From Amycolatopsis regifaucium (GTDB lineage Bacteria; Actinomycetota; Actinomycetes; Mycobacteriales; Pseudonocardiaceae): DNA of 64,000 nt. How positions within the stretch are numbered: position 1 is the first letter of the stretch; the number at the start of each line of letters is the position of its first letter. A program made the position numbers and the translations under genes. The stretch lies in NCBI RefSeq assembly GCF_001613935.1, contig NZ_LQCI01000003.1, positions 186,001-250,000 of the forward strand. The letters run 5' to 3'. This document shows, one piece after another, positions 17,919 through 25,762 of this stretch. The notes under the pieces are model-generated. The model searched no databases and was not told where the DNA came from. It was given only the letters and a program-made list of their open reading frames with translations.

Positions 17919-17963
17919 AGGCCTCCTTCCCTACCCTGAAGGTAGGGAAGGAGGCCTTCACGG
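17913..17963. terminator. Perfect hairpin ending the urease operon
   Basis: 23-bp perfect arms (17913-17935, 17941-17963) around CTGAA. The left arm includes the ureD stop TGA at 17916-17918. The convergent lipase stop is 12 bp beyond the right arm, so it likely terminates both directions. Confidence 0.85.
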
Positions 17964-17975
17964 ACCGACTCCCCG

Positions 17976-19067
17976 TCAGAACTTCGTGCCCAGCCAGGCC
18001 ATCGCGACCGGGCCGCCCGCCGAGACGCCGCCGATGTGTTCCAGCAGCGGGAGTTCCTGCCAGGTGACGTCGGCGCCGAGTGCGCGGTAGCGGTCACGCA
18101 GCCCCTTGCCGACCGAAAGCGGGATCAGCTCGTCCAGCGACGCGTGGTACAGGTAGACCGGCGCGCCGGGCTTGGTCTTGCCCGCCAGATTCTCCCCGAG
18201 CCGGGCCTGCCAGCGCGGGTCGGACGAAACGTTCGGCACGGTCGTGAAGTCGTTGAGCCGCGCGAAAGGCGCCGCCGCGCCGAGTTCGACGGTGCACGCT
18301 TCCTTGACCTTCGCGACGGCCTTCTCACCCTTCGCGTTGAGCACGTCGTCGAACGGCAGTTCCGGATACGCCGTCGCGTAGCCGACAGCGGCGCCGAGGA
18401 CCAGGCCGAACGCCGGACCGCCGTCGTTGAACTTCAGTACCGCGTCCAGATCCGCCGGGACCCCGCCTTCCGCGACCCCGACCAGGTTGACATCGGGTGC
18501 GTAGGACGGCTGCAGTTCACCCGCGAACGCCGCGGCCTGGCCACCTTGCGAGTAGCCGAAAACGCCGACCGGACCGGTCTTCGACAGTCCCGCGTCGGGA
18601 ACCCTGGCGGCCGCGCGGGCGGCGTCGAGGACGGCCCGGCCTTCGGACTGGCCGACGGCGTAGGTGTGCGTGCCCGGTGTGCCGAGGCCTTCGTAGTCGG
18701 TCACGACGACCGCCCAGCCACGCGAAAGTGCTTGGCTCATCAGGAGGACTTCGTTCTCGGACCCGTTCGTCAGCCGGGTCGACGGCGCGCAGCGGTCGCC
18801 GAGGCCATGGGTGCCGACCGCGTAGGTGACCAGCGGGCGAGGCCCGTTCGTCCACGGAGTGTGCGGGACCAGCAGGATGCCCGAGACCGTGTTCGGCCGC
18901 CCTGTCGCCGAGGTGGAGCGGTAGAGGAGTTTCCAGGCCTTCGCCGGGGCGGTGGCGATGACCGACTTGTATTCGACCAGGTCCCCCGGCGCGCTCGGCG
19001 CGGCTTGCGCGGCCGGGGCGCCGATGAGGGCGGCGGTGAGAGCTGCGACCAGAACTGTCCGAAGCAC
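17976..19067 (-). CDS. Secreted lipase/esterase (secretory LIP family)
   Basis: 363 residues from GTG 19067, preceded by GGAGG five bases upstream. A Sec signal peptide spans about 1-22 (TVLVAALTAALIGAPAAQA, cleavage before APS). The alpha/beta hydrolase domain shows the nucleophile elbow GYSQGG in VGVFGYSQGGQAA, Asp in YHASLDELIP and His in LPLLEHIGG. The family (PF03583-like) includes extracellular triacylglycerol lipases and mycobacterial Lip proteins. It is divergent from a TetR gene at 19159, which probably regulates it, perhaps in response to a fatty acid. Confidence 0.9.
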   Translation of the reverse strand: MLRTVLVAALTAALIGAPAAQAAPSAPGDLVEYKSVIATAPAKAWKLLYRSTSATGRPNTVSGILLVPHTPWTNGPRPLVTYAVGTHGLGDRCAPSTRLTNGSENEVLLMSQALSRGWAVVVTDYEGLGTPGTHTYAVGQSEGRAVLDAARAAARVPDAGLSKTGPVGVFGYSQGGQAAAFAGELQPSYAPDVNLVGVAEGGVPADLDAVLKFNDGGPAFGLVLGAAVGYATAYPELPFDDVLNAKGEKAVAKVKEACTVELGAAAPFARLNDFTTVPNVSSDPRWQARLGENLAGKTKPGAPVYLYHASLDELIPLSVGKGLRDRYRALGADVTWQELPLLEHIGGVSAGGPVAMAWLGTKF

Positions 19068-19158
19068 CGTTGCCTCCAGTTTGGTAATTAAGATTTTCGC
19101 AATGTAGGCGGTGTTGGTAGCATCTGGCAATCCCTATTACCGAATCGAGGGAGGCCGA

Positions 19159-19779
19159 GTGGCCCGCACGTACGGCGGGGTCGCACCCGAGCAGCGGCGC
19201 GCCGAACGGCGTGAACGCCTGCTGTCCGCGGCCCTGGACCTGTTCACCTCGACGGGCTACCAGCAGGCGAAGATCACCGAATTGTGCGCGCGCGCCGGCG
19301 TCTCGACGCGGAACTTCTACGAGGAGTTCGAGAGCAAGGAGCAGGTACTGCTGACCCTGCACGAGCGCATCAACGCCCTCGCGCTGGAGCACGTCACCGG
19401 CGTCCTGGACCGGCTGGAGGACGCGGACGCGGTCACCCGGATCGGGACGCTGCTCGACGTCTTCGTCAGCACGGTGACGTCGGATCCGCGCATGCCGCGG
19501 CTGAACTACGTCGAAGCGGTCGGGGTCAGCGCCGCTTTGGAGGCGCAGCACCAGGAATGGGTCGATCGGTGGGCCGCGTTCATCGAAGCCGAAGCCCGGC
19601 ACGCCGCCCTGCACGGCGTCGCGCCGGACCGCGACTACCACCTGACGGCCGTCGCGCTCGTCGGCGCGGCGACCGGGCTCCTGCGTGAGTGGCAGGCGCA
19701 TACGCCGCCGTTACCCGTCGCCGCCGTCGCCGCCGAACTCCGGGCTCTGATGCTGGCCGCCATCACCCGGCCGGCCTGA
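19159..19779 (+). CDS. TetR-family regulator, divergent from lipase
   Basis: 206 residues from GTG 19159 with GGGAGG 6-8 bases upstream; the longer frame reads into the promoter region. DNA-binding domain at about 20-60: YQQAKITELCARAGVSTRNFYEEFESKE. The 91-bp gap to the lipase contains GGTAAT (19083-19088) and its complement ATTACC (19136-19141), possible half-sites. Control of the secreted lipase is inferred from position. Confidence 0.88.
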   Translation: MARTYGGVAPEQRRAERRERLLSAALDLFTSTGYQQAKITELCARAGVSTRNFYEEFESKEQVLLTLHERINALALEHVTGVLDRLEDADAVTRIGTLLDVFVSTVTSDPRMPRLNYVEAVGVSAALEAQHQEWVDRWAAFIEAEARHAALHGVAPDRDYHLTAVALVGAATGLLREWQAHTPPLPVAAVAAELRALMLAAITRPA

Positions 19780-19784
19780 CGACG

Positions 19785-19943
19785 CCCGCGTTTCGTCCTC
19801 TGAATGCGGTACATGCACACGCAACTACCGCATTCAGAGGACGAAATGCGGCGGTTTGGGTACGGGCTGGCGCATTCAGAGGACGAAACGCGGCGGTTTG
19901 GGTACGGACTGGCGCATTCAGAGGACGAAACGCGGCGGTGGGA
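19785..19943. repeat. REPIN-like palindrome copy 2 with tandem 42-bp half-unit array
   Basis: A full palindrome (19785-19851) is followed by two more half-elements with an exact 42-bp period: the shared start CGCATTCAGAGG occurs at 19829, 19871 and 19913. Each unit is the right hairpin arm plus a 19-bp spacer beginning CGGTTTGGGTACG. Here the stem base pair that is T-A in copy 1 is C-G, with both partners changed. Confidence 0.9.
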
Positions 19944-19948
19944 GGGCG

Positions 19949-20542
19949 TTAGGAGGCGGCGGAAGCCCGCCGGAAGGTGTTGTGCAGGACGGCCAGCAGC
20001 GCGTCACGGACCGACAGCCGCTGCCGCGCGTCGAAGGTGATCAACGGGACGTCGTCGCTCACCGCGAGCGCCCACCGCACGTCTTCGAGGTCGTGCTTGA
20101 GCGAACCGTCGAACACGTTCACCCCGACCACGAACGGCAACCCGGCCTTCTCGAAGTAATCGACGGCCGGATAGCAGTCGTCGAGCCGCCGGGTGTCCAC
20201 GATGACGAGCGCGCCCAGCGCGCCGAGCACGAGGTCGTGCCACATGAACCCGAACCGGTCCTGACCCGGGGTGCCGAAGAGGTACAGCTTCACCTCTTCG
20301 TCGATGGTGATGCAGCCGAAGTCCAGCGCCACCGTCGTGGTGGTCTTCGACGGCACGTCTCCGCCCGCGTCGTCGACCGCCGCCCCGGTCGAGGTCATCG
20401 CGGCCTCGGTGGTCAGCGGTTTGATCTCCGAGATCGCCCCGACGGTGGTCGTCTTGCCGACCCCGAACCCGCCGGCGATGACGATCTTGACCGGGGTCGG
20501 CGGCTTGGCCGACACCGGTTCAGCGAATTGCTTCGAGTCCAC
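19949..20542 (-). CDS. cvnD: Conservon small GTPase CvnD
   Basis: 197 residues from GTG 20542, overlapping the cvnC end by 23 nt. Walker A GGFGVGKTTTVGAIS near 25, switch-like FGCITIDEEVKLYLFGTPGQDRF with the DxxG-equivalent GTPGQ, and VIVDTRRLDDCYPAVDYFE. CvnD proteins are bacterial Ras-like GTPases that work with the roadblock protein CvnB and the kinase-like CvnA in actinobacterial signalling modules tied to development and secondary metabolism. It is the last gene of a seven-gene minus-strand string. Confidence 0.93.
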   Translation of the reverse strand: MDSKQFAEPVSAKPPTPVKIVIAGGFGVGKTTTVGAISEIKPLTTEAAMTSTGAAVDDAGGDVPSKTTTTVALDFGCITIDEEVKLYLFGTPGQDRFGFMWHDLVLGALGALVIVDTRRLDDCYPAVDYFEKAGLPFVVGVNVFDGSLKHDLEDVRWALAVSDDVPLITFDARQRLSVRDALLAVLHNTFRRASAAS

Positions 20543-20900
20543 GAATGACCCTTTCGATCATGCCGAGGTCCTGGGTGAGGGCTCCGGTCGGCCGTCGGAG
20601 TACGACGTAGCCGAGCGCGGCGAGATCCGCCACGAGCACCCTGGCCACGCCGATGTGCAGGCCGAGCATCGCCGCCACTTCGGCGACGGACTTCGTTTCC
20701 CGGCACAGGGAAACGATCTCGCGTCGCTCGAAGGTCAGCCTCGACTGCGAAGCCGCCCCGAGCCTGCTCGTGAGCACCTGAGCCTCGATTTCGAGCGTGC
20801 CGTCCACCGGCTGTGCGCGGCCGGCGGTGAGCAGATACGGGCGCAGCAGCGAAATGTCCCGCTCGCCACCCCGGGGGCGAGGTACCTGATCGTCGCTCAT
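20520..20900 (-). CDS. cvnC: Conservon protein CvnC (DUF742)
   Basis: 126 residues from ATG 20900. DUF742 features: the opening SLLRPYLLTAGRAQP, the helix-turn-helix-like ERREIVSLCRETKSVAEVAAMLGLHIGVARVLVADL and the C-terminal LERVIRGLEAIR-like helix (MIERVIRGLEAIR). CvnC's biochemical role is not established; it is always found between cvnB and cvnD. Its end overlaps cvnD by 23 nt, and it starts 20 bp after cvnB. Confidence 0.92.
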   Translation of the reverse strand: MSDDQVPRPRGGERDISLLRPYLLTAGRAQPVDGTLEIEAQVLTSRLGAASQSRLTFERREIVSLCRETKSVAEVAAMLGLHIGVARVLVADLAALGYVVLRRPTGALTQDLGMIERVIRGLEAIR

Positions 20901-20920
20901 TCCCTTGTCCCCTCGTCCTT

Positions 20921-21346
20921 TCAGCTGCCGACGCTCTTCTTGAGTTCCTCGATCAGCGCGGGGGTGAGCACCTCGGTGGCGCGGTTGGCGAACATCGCCA
21001 TCTCGTAGGCGATCGTGCCGAGGCTGGCCTGCTTGGTGGCCAGCACGCCGAGCGAGCAGCCGATGCTGATCGTGCAGACCAGCAGGTAGCCCTGCTCCAG
21101 TTCGATGATGATCTTGTCGGGTGAACCGAGCGGGTGGCTCTCGGAGACACCGTGCGCCAGGCCGAGCATCGCCGAGCAGATCGCGGCCAGCCGGTCGGCG
21201 TTGGCACGCTCCAGCTCGGACGACATCGCGATCAGCAGGCCGTCGGCCGAGACGGCGATCGCGCCCATCGCGCTCGCCGTGTTCTGCGCGAAGCGCGTCA
21301 CCAACCAGTTGAAGTTCCGGGCTTCGACGCTGACTCCGGTCGTCAT
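20921..21346 (-). CDS. cvnB: Conservon roadblock/LC7 protein CvnB
   Basis: 141 residues, ATG 21346 overlapping the cvnA stop by ATGA. The roadblock/LC7 domain spans most of the protein: FNWLVTRFAQNTASAMGAIAVSADGLLIAMS, then SPDKIIIELEQGYLLVCTISIGCSLGVLA. Roadblock proteins act as platforms or GTPase-activating partners for Ras-like GTPases, here CvnD. Confidence 0.94.
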   Translation of the reverse strand: MTTGVSVEARNFNWLVTRFAQNTASAMGAIAVSADGLLIAMSSELERANADRLAAICSAMLGLAHGVSESHPLGSPDKIIIELEQGYLLVCTISIGCSLGVLATKQASLGTIAYEMAMFANRATEVLTPALIEELKKSVGS

Positions 21347-24015
21347 TTCTTGCTCTTCTCTCTCTGATCCATCGCCGGGTTGACGGCTTTCTCCAACCCG
21401 TCACTGAAGGCGTCGAACGCGGCACGCTCGGCCTCGGGGTCACGCATGCCCTTGGGCTTGGTGGTGTTCAGTGCCGCCCGCGCGGTCTGGTGGCGCGCGG
21501 CCGGTCCCTTCGCCAGGCCCGGCGCCAGCTGGGCACCGGGAACCCGCCGGGTGAGACCGCCGCGCGAAGCGGCGGGCACCGGCGTCGGGGTCGGCATCGG
21601 GTTGCCCGCCGGTGGCGGCACAGTATTCAAAGAAGTACCAGTGTTCGACGAAGTACCAGTGTTCGACGAAGAAGTCCCGGTGGCCTTCGCCAGGCCTGCC
21701 TCGAAACCGTCGAAGGCCGCTTTGGCCGCCTCAGGATCATGCCTGGACTTCTGCCGCGACGGTGCTTCGGGGGCACCGGGAAGCTGCGCGCCCTTGACCC
21801 GCCGCCGCAGTCCGCCGCGGGTCTCCCCGGAATCGGCGGTGAGTGTCGGCGCGGGCGCCTGGTGCACGGGCGCGGGTATCGGCGTGGGTTCCGGCTCCGG
21901 CATCGGCTCCGCGATCTCCCCGTCGGTCTTGCGGAACCACCGGAAGTCCTTGGGGGGCCGGCCGTCGCGCGGGATCATCCCGGCGATCGCCAGTGTCGGC
22001 AGCTCCCGGGCGGACGCCTTCTCCCGCGGCTGGGACTGAAGCTGCTGAGGGGTGGGCTCGTCGACCGGTTCCGCCGTCGGCCAAGCAGGAGGCGGAACGC
22101 TCTTCCGCACTGGTGCCCGGTAGGTCAGCAGATTCGGCGGGACGGTGATCCGCGCCGTGATGCCCTCGCCCGCCTCGGTCTCGGTCAGCTCGACCTTGAG
22201 CCCGTGCCGCCGCGCGAGGCGGCCGACCACGAACAGGCCGAGCACACTGGTCGGGGCCAGTTCGAGCCGCTCGCGTTCGACCAGCCGCCGGTTCTCCTCG
22301 GCGAGCCGTTCTTCGGTCATACCGATGCCCTGGTCCACGATCACGATCAGGCAGGAGCCGTCGGGGAGCACCTTGGTGCCGACGTCCACAAAGGACTCCG
22401 GCGGGGAGAACGAGGTCGCGTTCTCCAGCAGTTCGGCGAAGATGAGCACCAGATCCGAACCGAACGGCGACGACAGCAGGACGTCGCCCACCGAGCCGAG
22501 CCGGACCCGCTGGTAGTCCTCGATCTCCGCCAGCGCCGAACGCAGCGCCGTCGACAGCTCGATCGGACCGGAGATCCTCGCCTCGTCGCGGTTTCCCGAA
22601 ACGACGAGGAGGTTGTCCGCGTTGCGGCGTAGACGCGTGGAGAGGTGGTCGAGCCGGTAGAGGCTCGCCAGCAGGGCGACGTCCTGCTCGTTGCGCTCCA
22701 GTTCGTCGACCAGTGCCAGCTGCCTGCCCACCAGGTTCTGCGTCCGCTTCGCGACGTTCGCGAACATGAGGCCGACGTTGCGCCGCGTGACGGCCTGCCG
22801 TTCCACCAGTTCGGCCGCGGTGGCCTGGACCCGGTTGAACGCCTCGGCGAGTTTCCCGAGTTCGTCCTGAGAGGACACGTCGATGGTGGCGAGCCGAGGC
22901 GCGAGTTCTTCCGCCTGCTCGGTGTCGGTGACGCGGACCAGTTCGGTACTCGCGAGGTCGGCGACCGACGTCGCCGCCGTGGTCAGTTTCCGCAGCGGAT
23001 CCGCGATCGACCGGCTGACCGCGATCGCGAGACCACCGACGAGCAGGAACAGCACACCGGCACCGATACCGATCGTCCACGCCAGGTTCTGCGCGGCGTC
23101 GGCTCGCGCGGTCGCGGCGTCGGCGATGCCGGCGGTGACCTCGTCCTGGACGAGCCGTCGCTGGTTGGACTGGGCTTCGACGGCACCGAGGATGTCCGGC
23201 AGCATCGCCTGCACGGCCTGCGGCGTCTTGGCCTGCGGAAGCTTGGCTTCCAGTGCGTCGACCCGGCGGCCCGTCTCACCCTGGTCGACCGCGACCACGT
23301 CGGTGGCCTGCGTGACGTCGGCCTGCTGCACGAACCGTTCGAGGAACAGCGACGCCTGCTGTTTCGCGTCGTCCAGCACCGGCTCCCCGGATTCGGGGGT
23401 GGCCAGCACGATGATCAGCGCCATACCGCGCAACGAGTTCTCCTCGTTCGCGCGCAGCAGCGCGTCGAGCGCCGTCAGCTGGCGGGTGCCCTCCGCGTCA
23501 CTGGTCTGCTGCGGCACCAGGCGAAGCGCGTTGATGACCGCGTCGATCACCGCGTGGTACGTCCGCGCCACGCTGTCCAGTGAGGCGCCGCGCCGGAGCG
23601 CGTTGGCGCGGATCTCGTCCAGCGAACCGATCCGGACCAGCGCGGCGGCGAGTTCTTCCGGCGCGTCGGCACTCAGCTGCGCCCGGACCTGGTTCACCGT
23701 GTCGGCGACGACACCCTGCTGCCGCACCATCGCCGCGCTGCCCGCCGACGTCGACGCGATGTAGTGCGCCGTCAGCAACCGTTCCCGCTGCAGTTCCCAC
23801 GCCAGCGCGCCCAGTGCGCGGGCCTGCGCCGCGACGTCGGCCGTGGTGCGCGCGGACCGAGCGTCGTCGATTTCCTCGGCGACGTAAGGCACCGACACCA
23901 GGACCACCGCGGTCAGCGGCAACATCAGGAGCAGGTTGAGCTTGCCCCGGATGCCGAGTCTGCCGAGTAACCCGGAGCGCGGCTTGCGCTCCGGCCGCGT
24001 TTTCCCGTGCCTCAT
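21343..24015 (-). CDS. cvnA: Conservon sensor CvnA: NIT-type sensor with kinase-like ATPase
   Basis: 890 residues from ATG 24015 (GAAAGG five bases upstream). Order: membrane helix about 26-48; helical extracellular sensing domain of nitrate/sulfonate-sensor (NIT) type about 50-305; second helix about 310-335; HAMP; DHp-like LDHLSTRLRRNADNLLVVSG; HATPase with FAELLENATSFSPP, VDQGIGMTEE and GLFVVGRLARRHG to about 600; then a 290-residue Pro/Ala-rich disordered tail. The tail holds two copies of a module (from about 733 and 818) beginning RGGL(R/T)RRV(K/P)GAQL and ending DPEAx2AAFDxFxxGLxKA. It starts 14 bp after an importer ATPase gene and is probably in the same transcript. Confidence 0.92.
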   Translation of the reverse strand: MRHGKTRPERKPRSGLLGRLGIRGKLNLLLMLPLTAVVLVSVPYVAEEIDDARSARTTADVAAQARALGALAWELQRERLLTAHYIASTSAGSAAMVRQQGVVADTVNQVRAQLSADAPEELAAALVRIGSLDEIRANALRRGASLDSVARTYHAVIDAVINALRLVPQQTSDAEGTRQLTALDALLRANEENSLRGMALIIVLATPESGEPVLDDAKQQASLFLERFVQQADVTQATDVVAVDQGETGRRVDALEAKLPQAKTPQAVQAMLPDILGAVEAQSNQRRLVQDEVTAGIADAATARADAAQNLAWTIGIGAGVLFLLVGGLAIAVSRSIADPLRKLTTAATSVADLASTELVRVTDTEQAEELAPRLATIDVSSQDELGKLAEAFNRVQATAAELVERQAVTRRNVGLMFANVAKRTQNLVGRQLALVDELERNEQDVALLASLYRLDHLSTRLRRNADNLLVVSGNRDEARISGPIELSTALRSALAEIEDYQRVRLGSVGDVLLSSPFGSDLVLIFAELLENATSFSPPESFVDVGTKVLPDGSCLIVIVDQGIGMTEERLAEENRRLVERERLELAPTSVLGLFVVGRLARRHGLKVELTETEAGEGITARITVPPNLLTYRAPVRKSVPPPAWPTAEPVDEPTPQQLQSQPREKASARELPTLAIAGMIPRDGRPPKDFRWFRKTDGEIAEPMPEPEPTPIPAPVHQAPAPTLTADSGETRGGLRRRVKGAQLPGAPEAPSRQKSRHDPEAAKAAFDGFEAGLAKATGTSSSNTGTSSNTGTSLNTVPPPAGNPMPTPTPVPAASRGGLTRRVPGAQLAPGLAKGPAARHQTARAALNTTKPKGMRDPEAERAAFDAFSDGLEKAVNPAMDQREKSKK
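21632..21667. repeat. 18-bp perfect tandem duplication inside cvnA
   Basis: Two exact copies of an 18-bp unit (21632-21649, 21650-21667) encoding repeated Ser/Thr/Asn/Gly residues in the disordered tail between the two C-terminal modules; a diverged partial third copy follows. Codons are less biased here than in the rest of the gene, suggesting recent slippage expansion. Confidence 0.9.
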
Positions 24016-24029
24016 GGTCACCTTTCTCT

Positions 24030-24806
24030 TCAACTCCGCCCGAGATGTCCGCGGTGCTGCTCCCGGACGAGGTCTTCGATGGACGCGCGCAGCGCGAGGA
24101 ACTCCGGCGCGCGTTTGACCGAGAGGTCGCGCTCACCGGGTAGATCGACCACGATATCGGCGGCGACCCGGCCCGGATCGGACGCCAGCACCACGACCCG
24201 CCGCCCGAGGAACACGGCCTCTTCGACATCGTGGGTCACCATCAGCACCGTCGTCCGAGTGTCGGTCCAGATCCGGCGGATCAGGACCTGCATGTCCTCT
24301 TTCGTCTGGACGTCCAGCGCGCCGAAAGGTTCATCGAGCAACAGCACGTCGGGCTCGCACGCCAGCGCCCGCGCGATCGCCACCCGCTGCTTCTGCCCGC
24401 CGGAAAGCTGCTTGGGCAATGACTTCCGCAGCCCGGCGAGCCCGGTCTCTTCGAGATACCAGTCCACCCGGCGGGCGCGTTCGCTCTTGTCGAGACTCAG
24501 CAGCTCGAGTCCGAACGCGACGTTGCTCTCCACCGTCCGCCACGGGTACAGCGCCCCGTGTTGGAACACCAGCCCGCGATCCGGGCCCGGCCCGGTCACC
24601 GCGTCGCCGTCGAGGGTGATCAGTCCCTCGGACGGTTCGGTCAGCCCGGCGATCAGCGAGAGCAGGGTCGACTTGCCGGATCCGCTCGCGCCGACGACGC
24701 AGACGAAGTCGCCGCGAGCGATGTCGAGGTCGATCCCGTCGAGTGCCCGGGTGGTCTTGCCGCGGACGGTGTAGTCCTTGGCGATGCCCTTGAGTTCCAG
24801 TGTCAC
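24030..24806 (-). CDS. NitT/TauT-family ABC importer ATPase
   Basis: 258 residues from GTG 24806 overlapping the permease stop by GTGA. Walker A GASGSGKSTLL near 38, Q loop VFQHGALYPWRTV, signature LSGGQKQRVAIARAL, Walker B LLLDEPFGALD and switch His MVTHDVEEAVFLG. The sequence class is that of SsuB/TauB/NrtC importers of nitrate, sulfonates, taurine or related small anions and bases. It forms one transporter with the two genes before it. Only 14 bp separate its stop from cvnA. Confidence 0.93.
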   Translation of the reverse strand: MTLELKGIAKDYTVRGKTTRALDGIDLDIARGDFVCVVGASGSGKSTLLSLIAGLTEPSEGLITLDGDAVTGPGPDRGLVFQHGALYPWRTVESNVAFGLELLSLDKSERARRVDWYLEETGLAGLRKSLPKQLSGGQKQRVAIARALACEPDVLLLDEPFGALDVQTKEDMQVLIRRIWTDTRTTVLMVTHDVEEAVFLGRRVVVLASDPGRVAADIVVDLPGERDLSVKRAPEFLALRASIEDLVREQHRGHLGRS

Positions 24807-25762
24807 GCCGCCCACTTCCCGACCCGCGTCCGCAGCCGCCGGAGCGCGATATCGATGACCAGGCCGAGCAGGCCGATCACGATCAGCAGCGCGAAGATCC
24901 GGTCGGTCTGGGTGAACCGCTGCGCGCGCATGATCCGCAGGCCCAGTCCGGCGGTGGCGTTGATCAGCTCGGCGACCACCACGAAGTTCCACGCGGCCGC
25001 GGCGTTGACGCGGGTCGCGTCGATCATGCCGGGCAGCGCGTGCGGGACGATCACCTTGCGCAGCACCTCACCGCGTCGTGCCCCGAGTGTGTAGGACACG
25101 TCGATCAGCGAACGCGGTACCCCGCGGACGGCGTCGGCCGTCATCAGCGTGTTGAAGAAGACCGTCCCGAGGAACAGGACGGCGACCTTCGACGGCTCAC
25201 CGAGGCCGAGCCAAATCATCAGCAGCGGGATGAACGCGCTCGCCGGGAGATAGCGCAGCATCGCGATGACCGGTTCGAACAGGGCCAGCCCGGCGTTGAA
25301 GGTCCCCATCACGATGCCGAGCGGCACCGATACGAGCACCGCGAGCCCGAAGCCGAGCAGCACCCGCTGGGTGGTCGCCCAGAGGTCGCTGAACAGTTCC
25401 CCCGACTCGATCATCTTCAGCCCGGCTTCGAGCACCGCGACCGGCGTCGGCAGGAACGTCGGGTTGACGACGCCCAGCGCGTTCAGCGTCACCCAGATCA
25501 GCAGCGGGATCGCGAAGGAGGCCACCGCCAGCGTCCACCGCCACCGCGAGGAGATCGGGCTCCGGAGGGAGAACAGCGGGGAGGCGTTCGGGTTGAGGCC
25601 CGCCCGGCGGGGCAGCGGCGACCAGTCCGGCCGCGCGCCCCCTCGCCGTCGATCCTCCTGCGCTTCGGCGAGCCGCTGCTCGTCGTCGAGGCGACGCGCT
25701 TCGGCCTCTTCGGCGGCGTCCGTCCGCTGAACGGACGAACGCGCCGAGCCCGTGGTGCTCAC
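24803..25762 (-). CDS. NitT/TauT-family ABC importer permease
   Basis: 319 residues from GTG 25762, overlapping the binding-protein stop by 4 nt. After a charged cytoplasmic N-terminal segment of about 70 residues, six membrane helices follow. The importer coupling loop is seen in YTLGARRGEVLRKVIVPHALPGMIDA (EAA motif). The N-terminal extension, rich in Glu and Arg, is longer than usual for SsuC/TauC. It pairs with the ATPase and lipoprotein in the same string. Confidence 0.92.
   Translation of the reverse strand: MSTTGSARSSVQRTDAAEEAEARRLDDEQRLAEAQEDRRRGGARPDWSPLPRRAGLNPNASPLFSLRSPISSRWRWTLAVASFAIPLLIWVTLNALGVVNPTFLPTPVAVLEAGLKMIESGELFSDLWATTQRVLLGFGLAVLVSVPLGIVMGTFNAGLALFEPVIAMLRYLPASAFIPLLMIWLGLGEPSKVAVLFLGTVFFNTLMTADAVRGVPRSLIDVSYTLGARRGEVLRKVIVPHALPGMIDATRVNAAAAWNFVVVAELINATAGLGLRIMRAQRFTQTDRIFALLIVIGLLGLVIDIALRRLRTRVGKWAA

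Noticed and set aside
19829..19943. Regular repeats that could be read as a small CRISPR array
   Set aside because: Unit and spacer are both repeated (42-bp exact period, near-identical spacers), each unit is half of a dispersed palindrome, and no cas genes are near.
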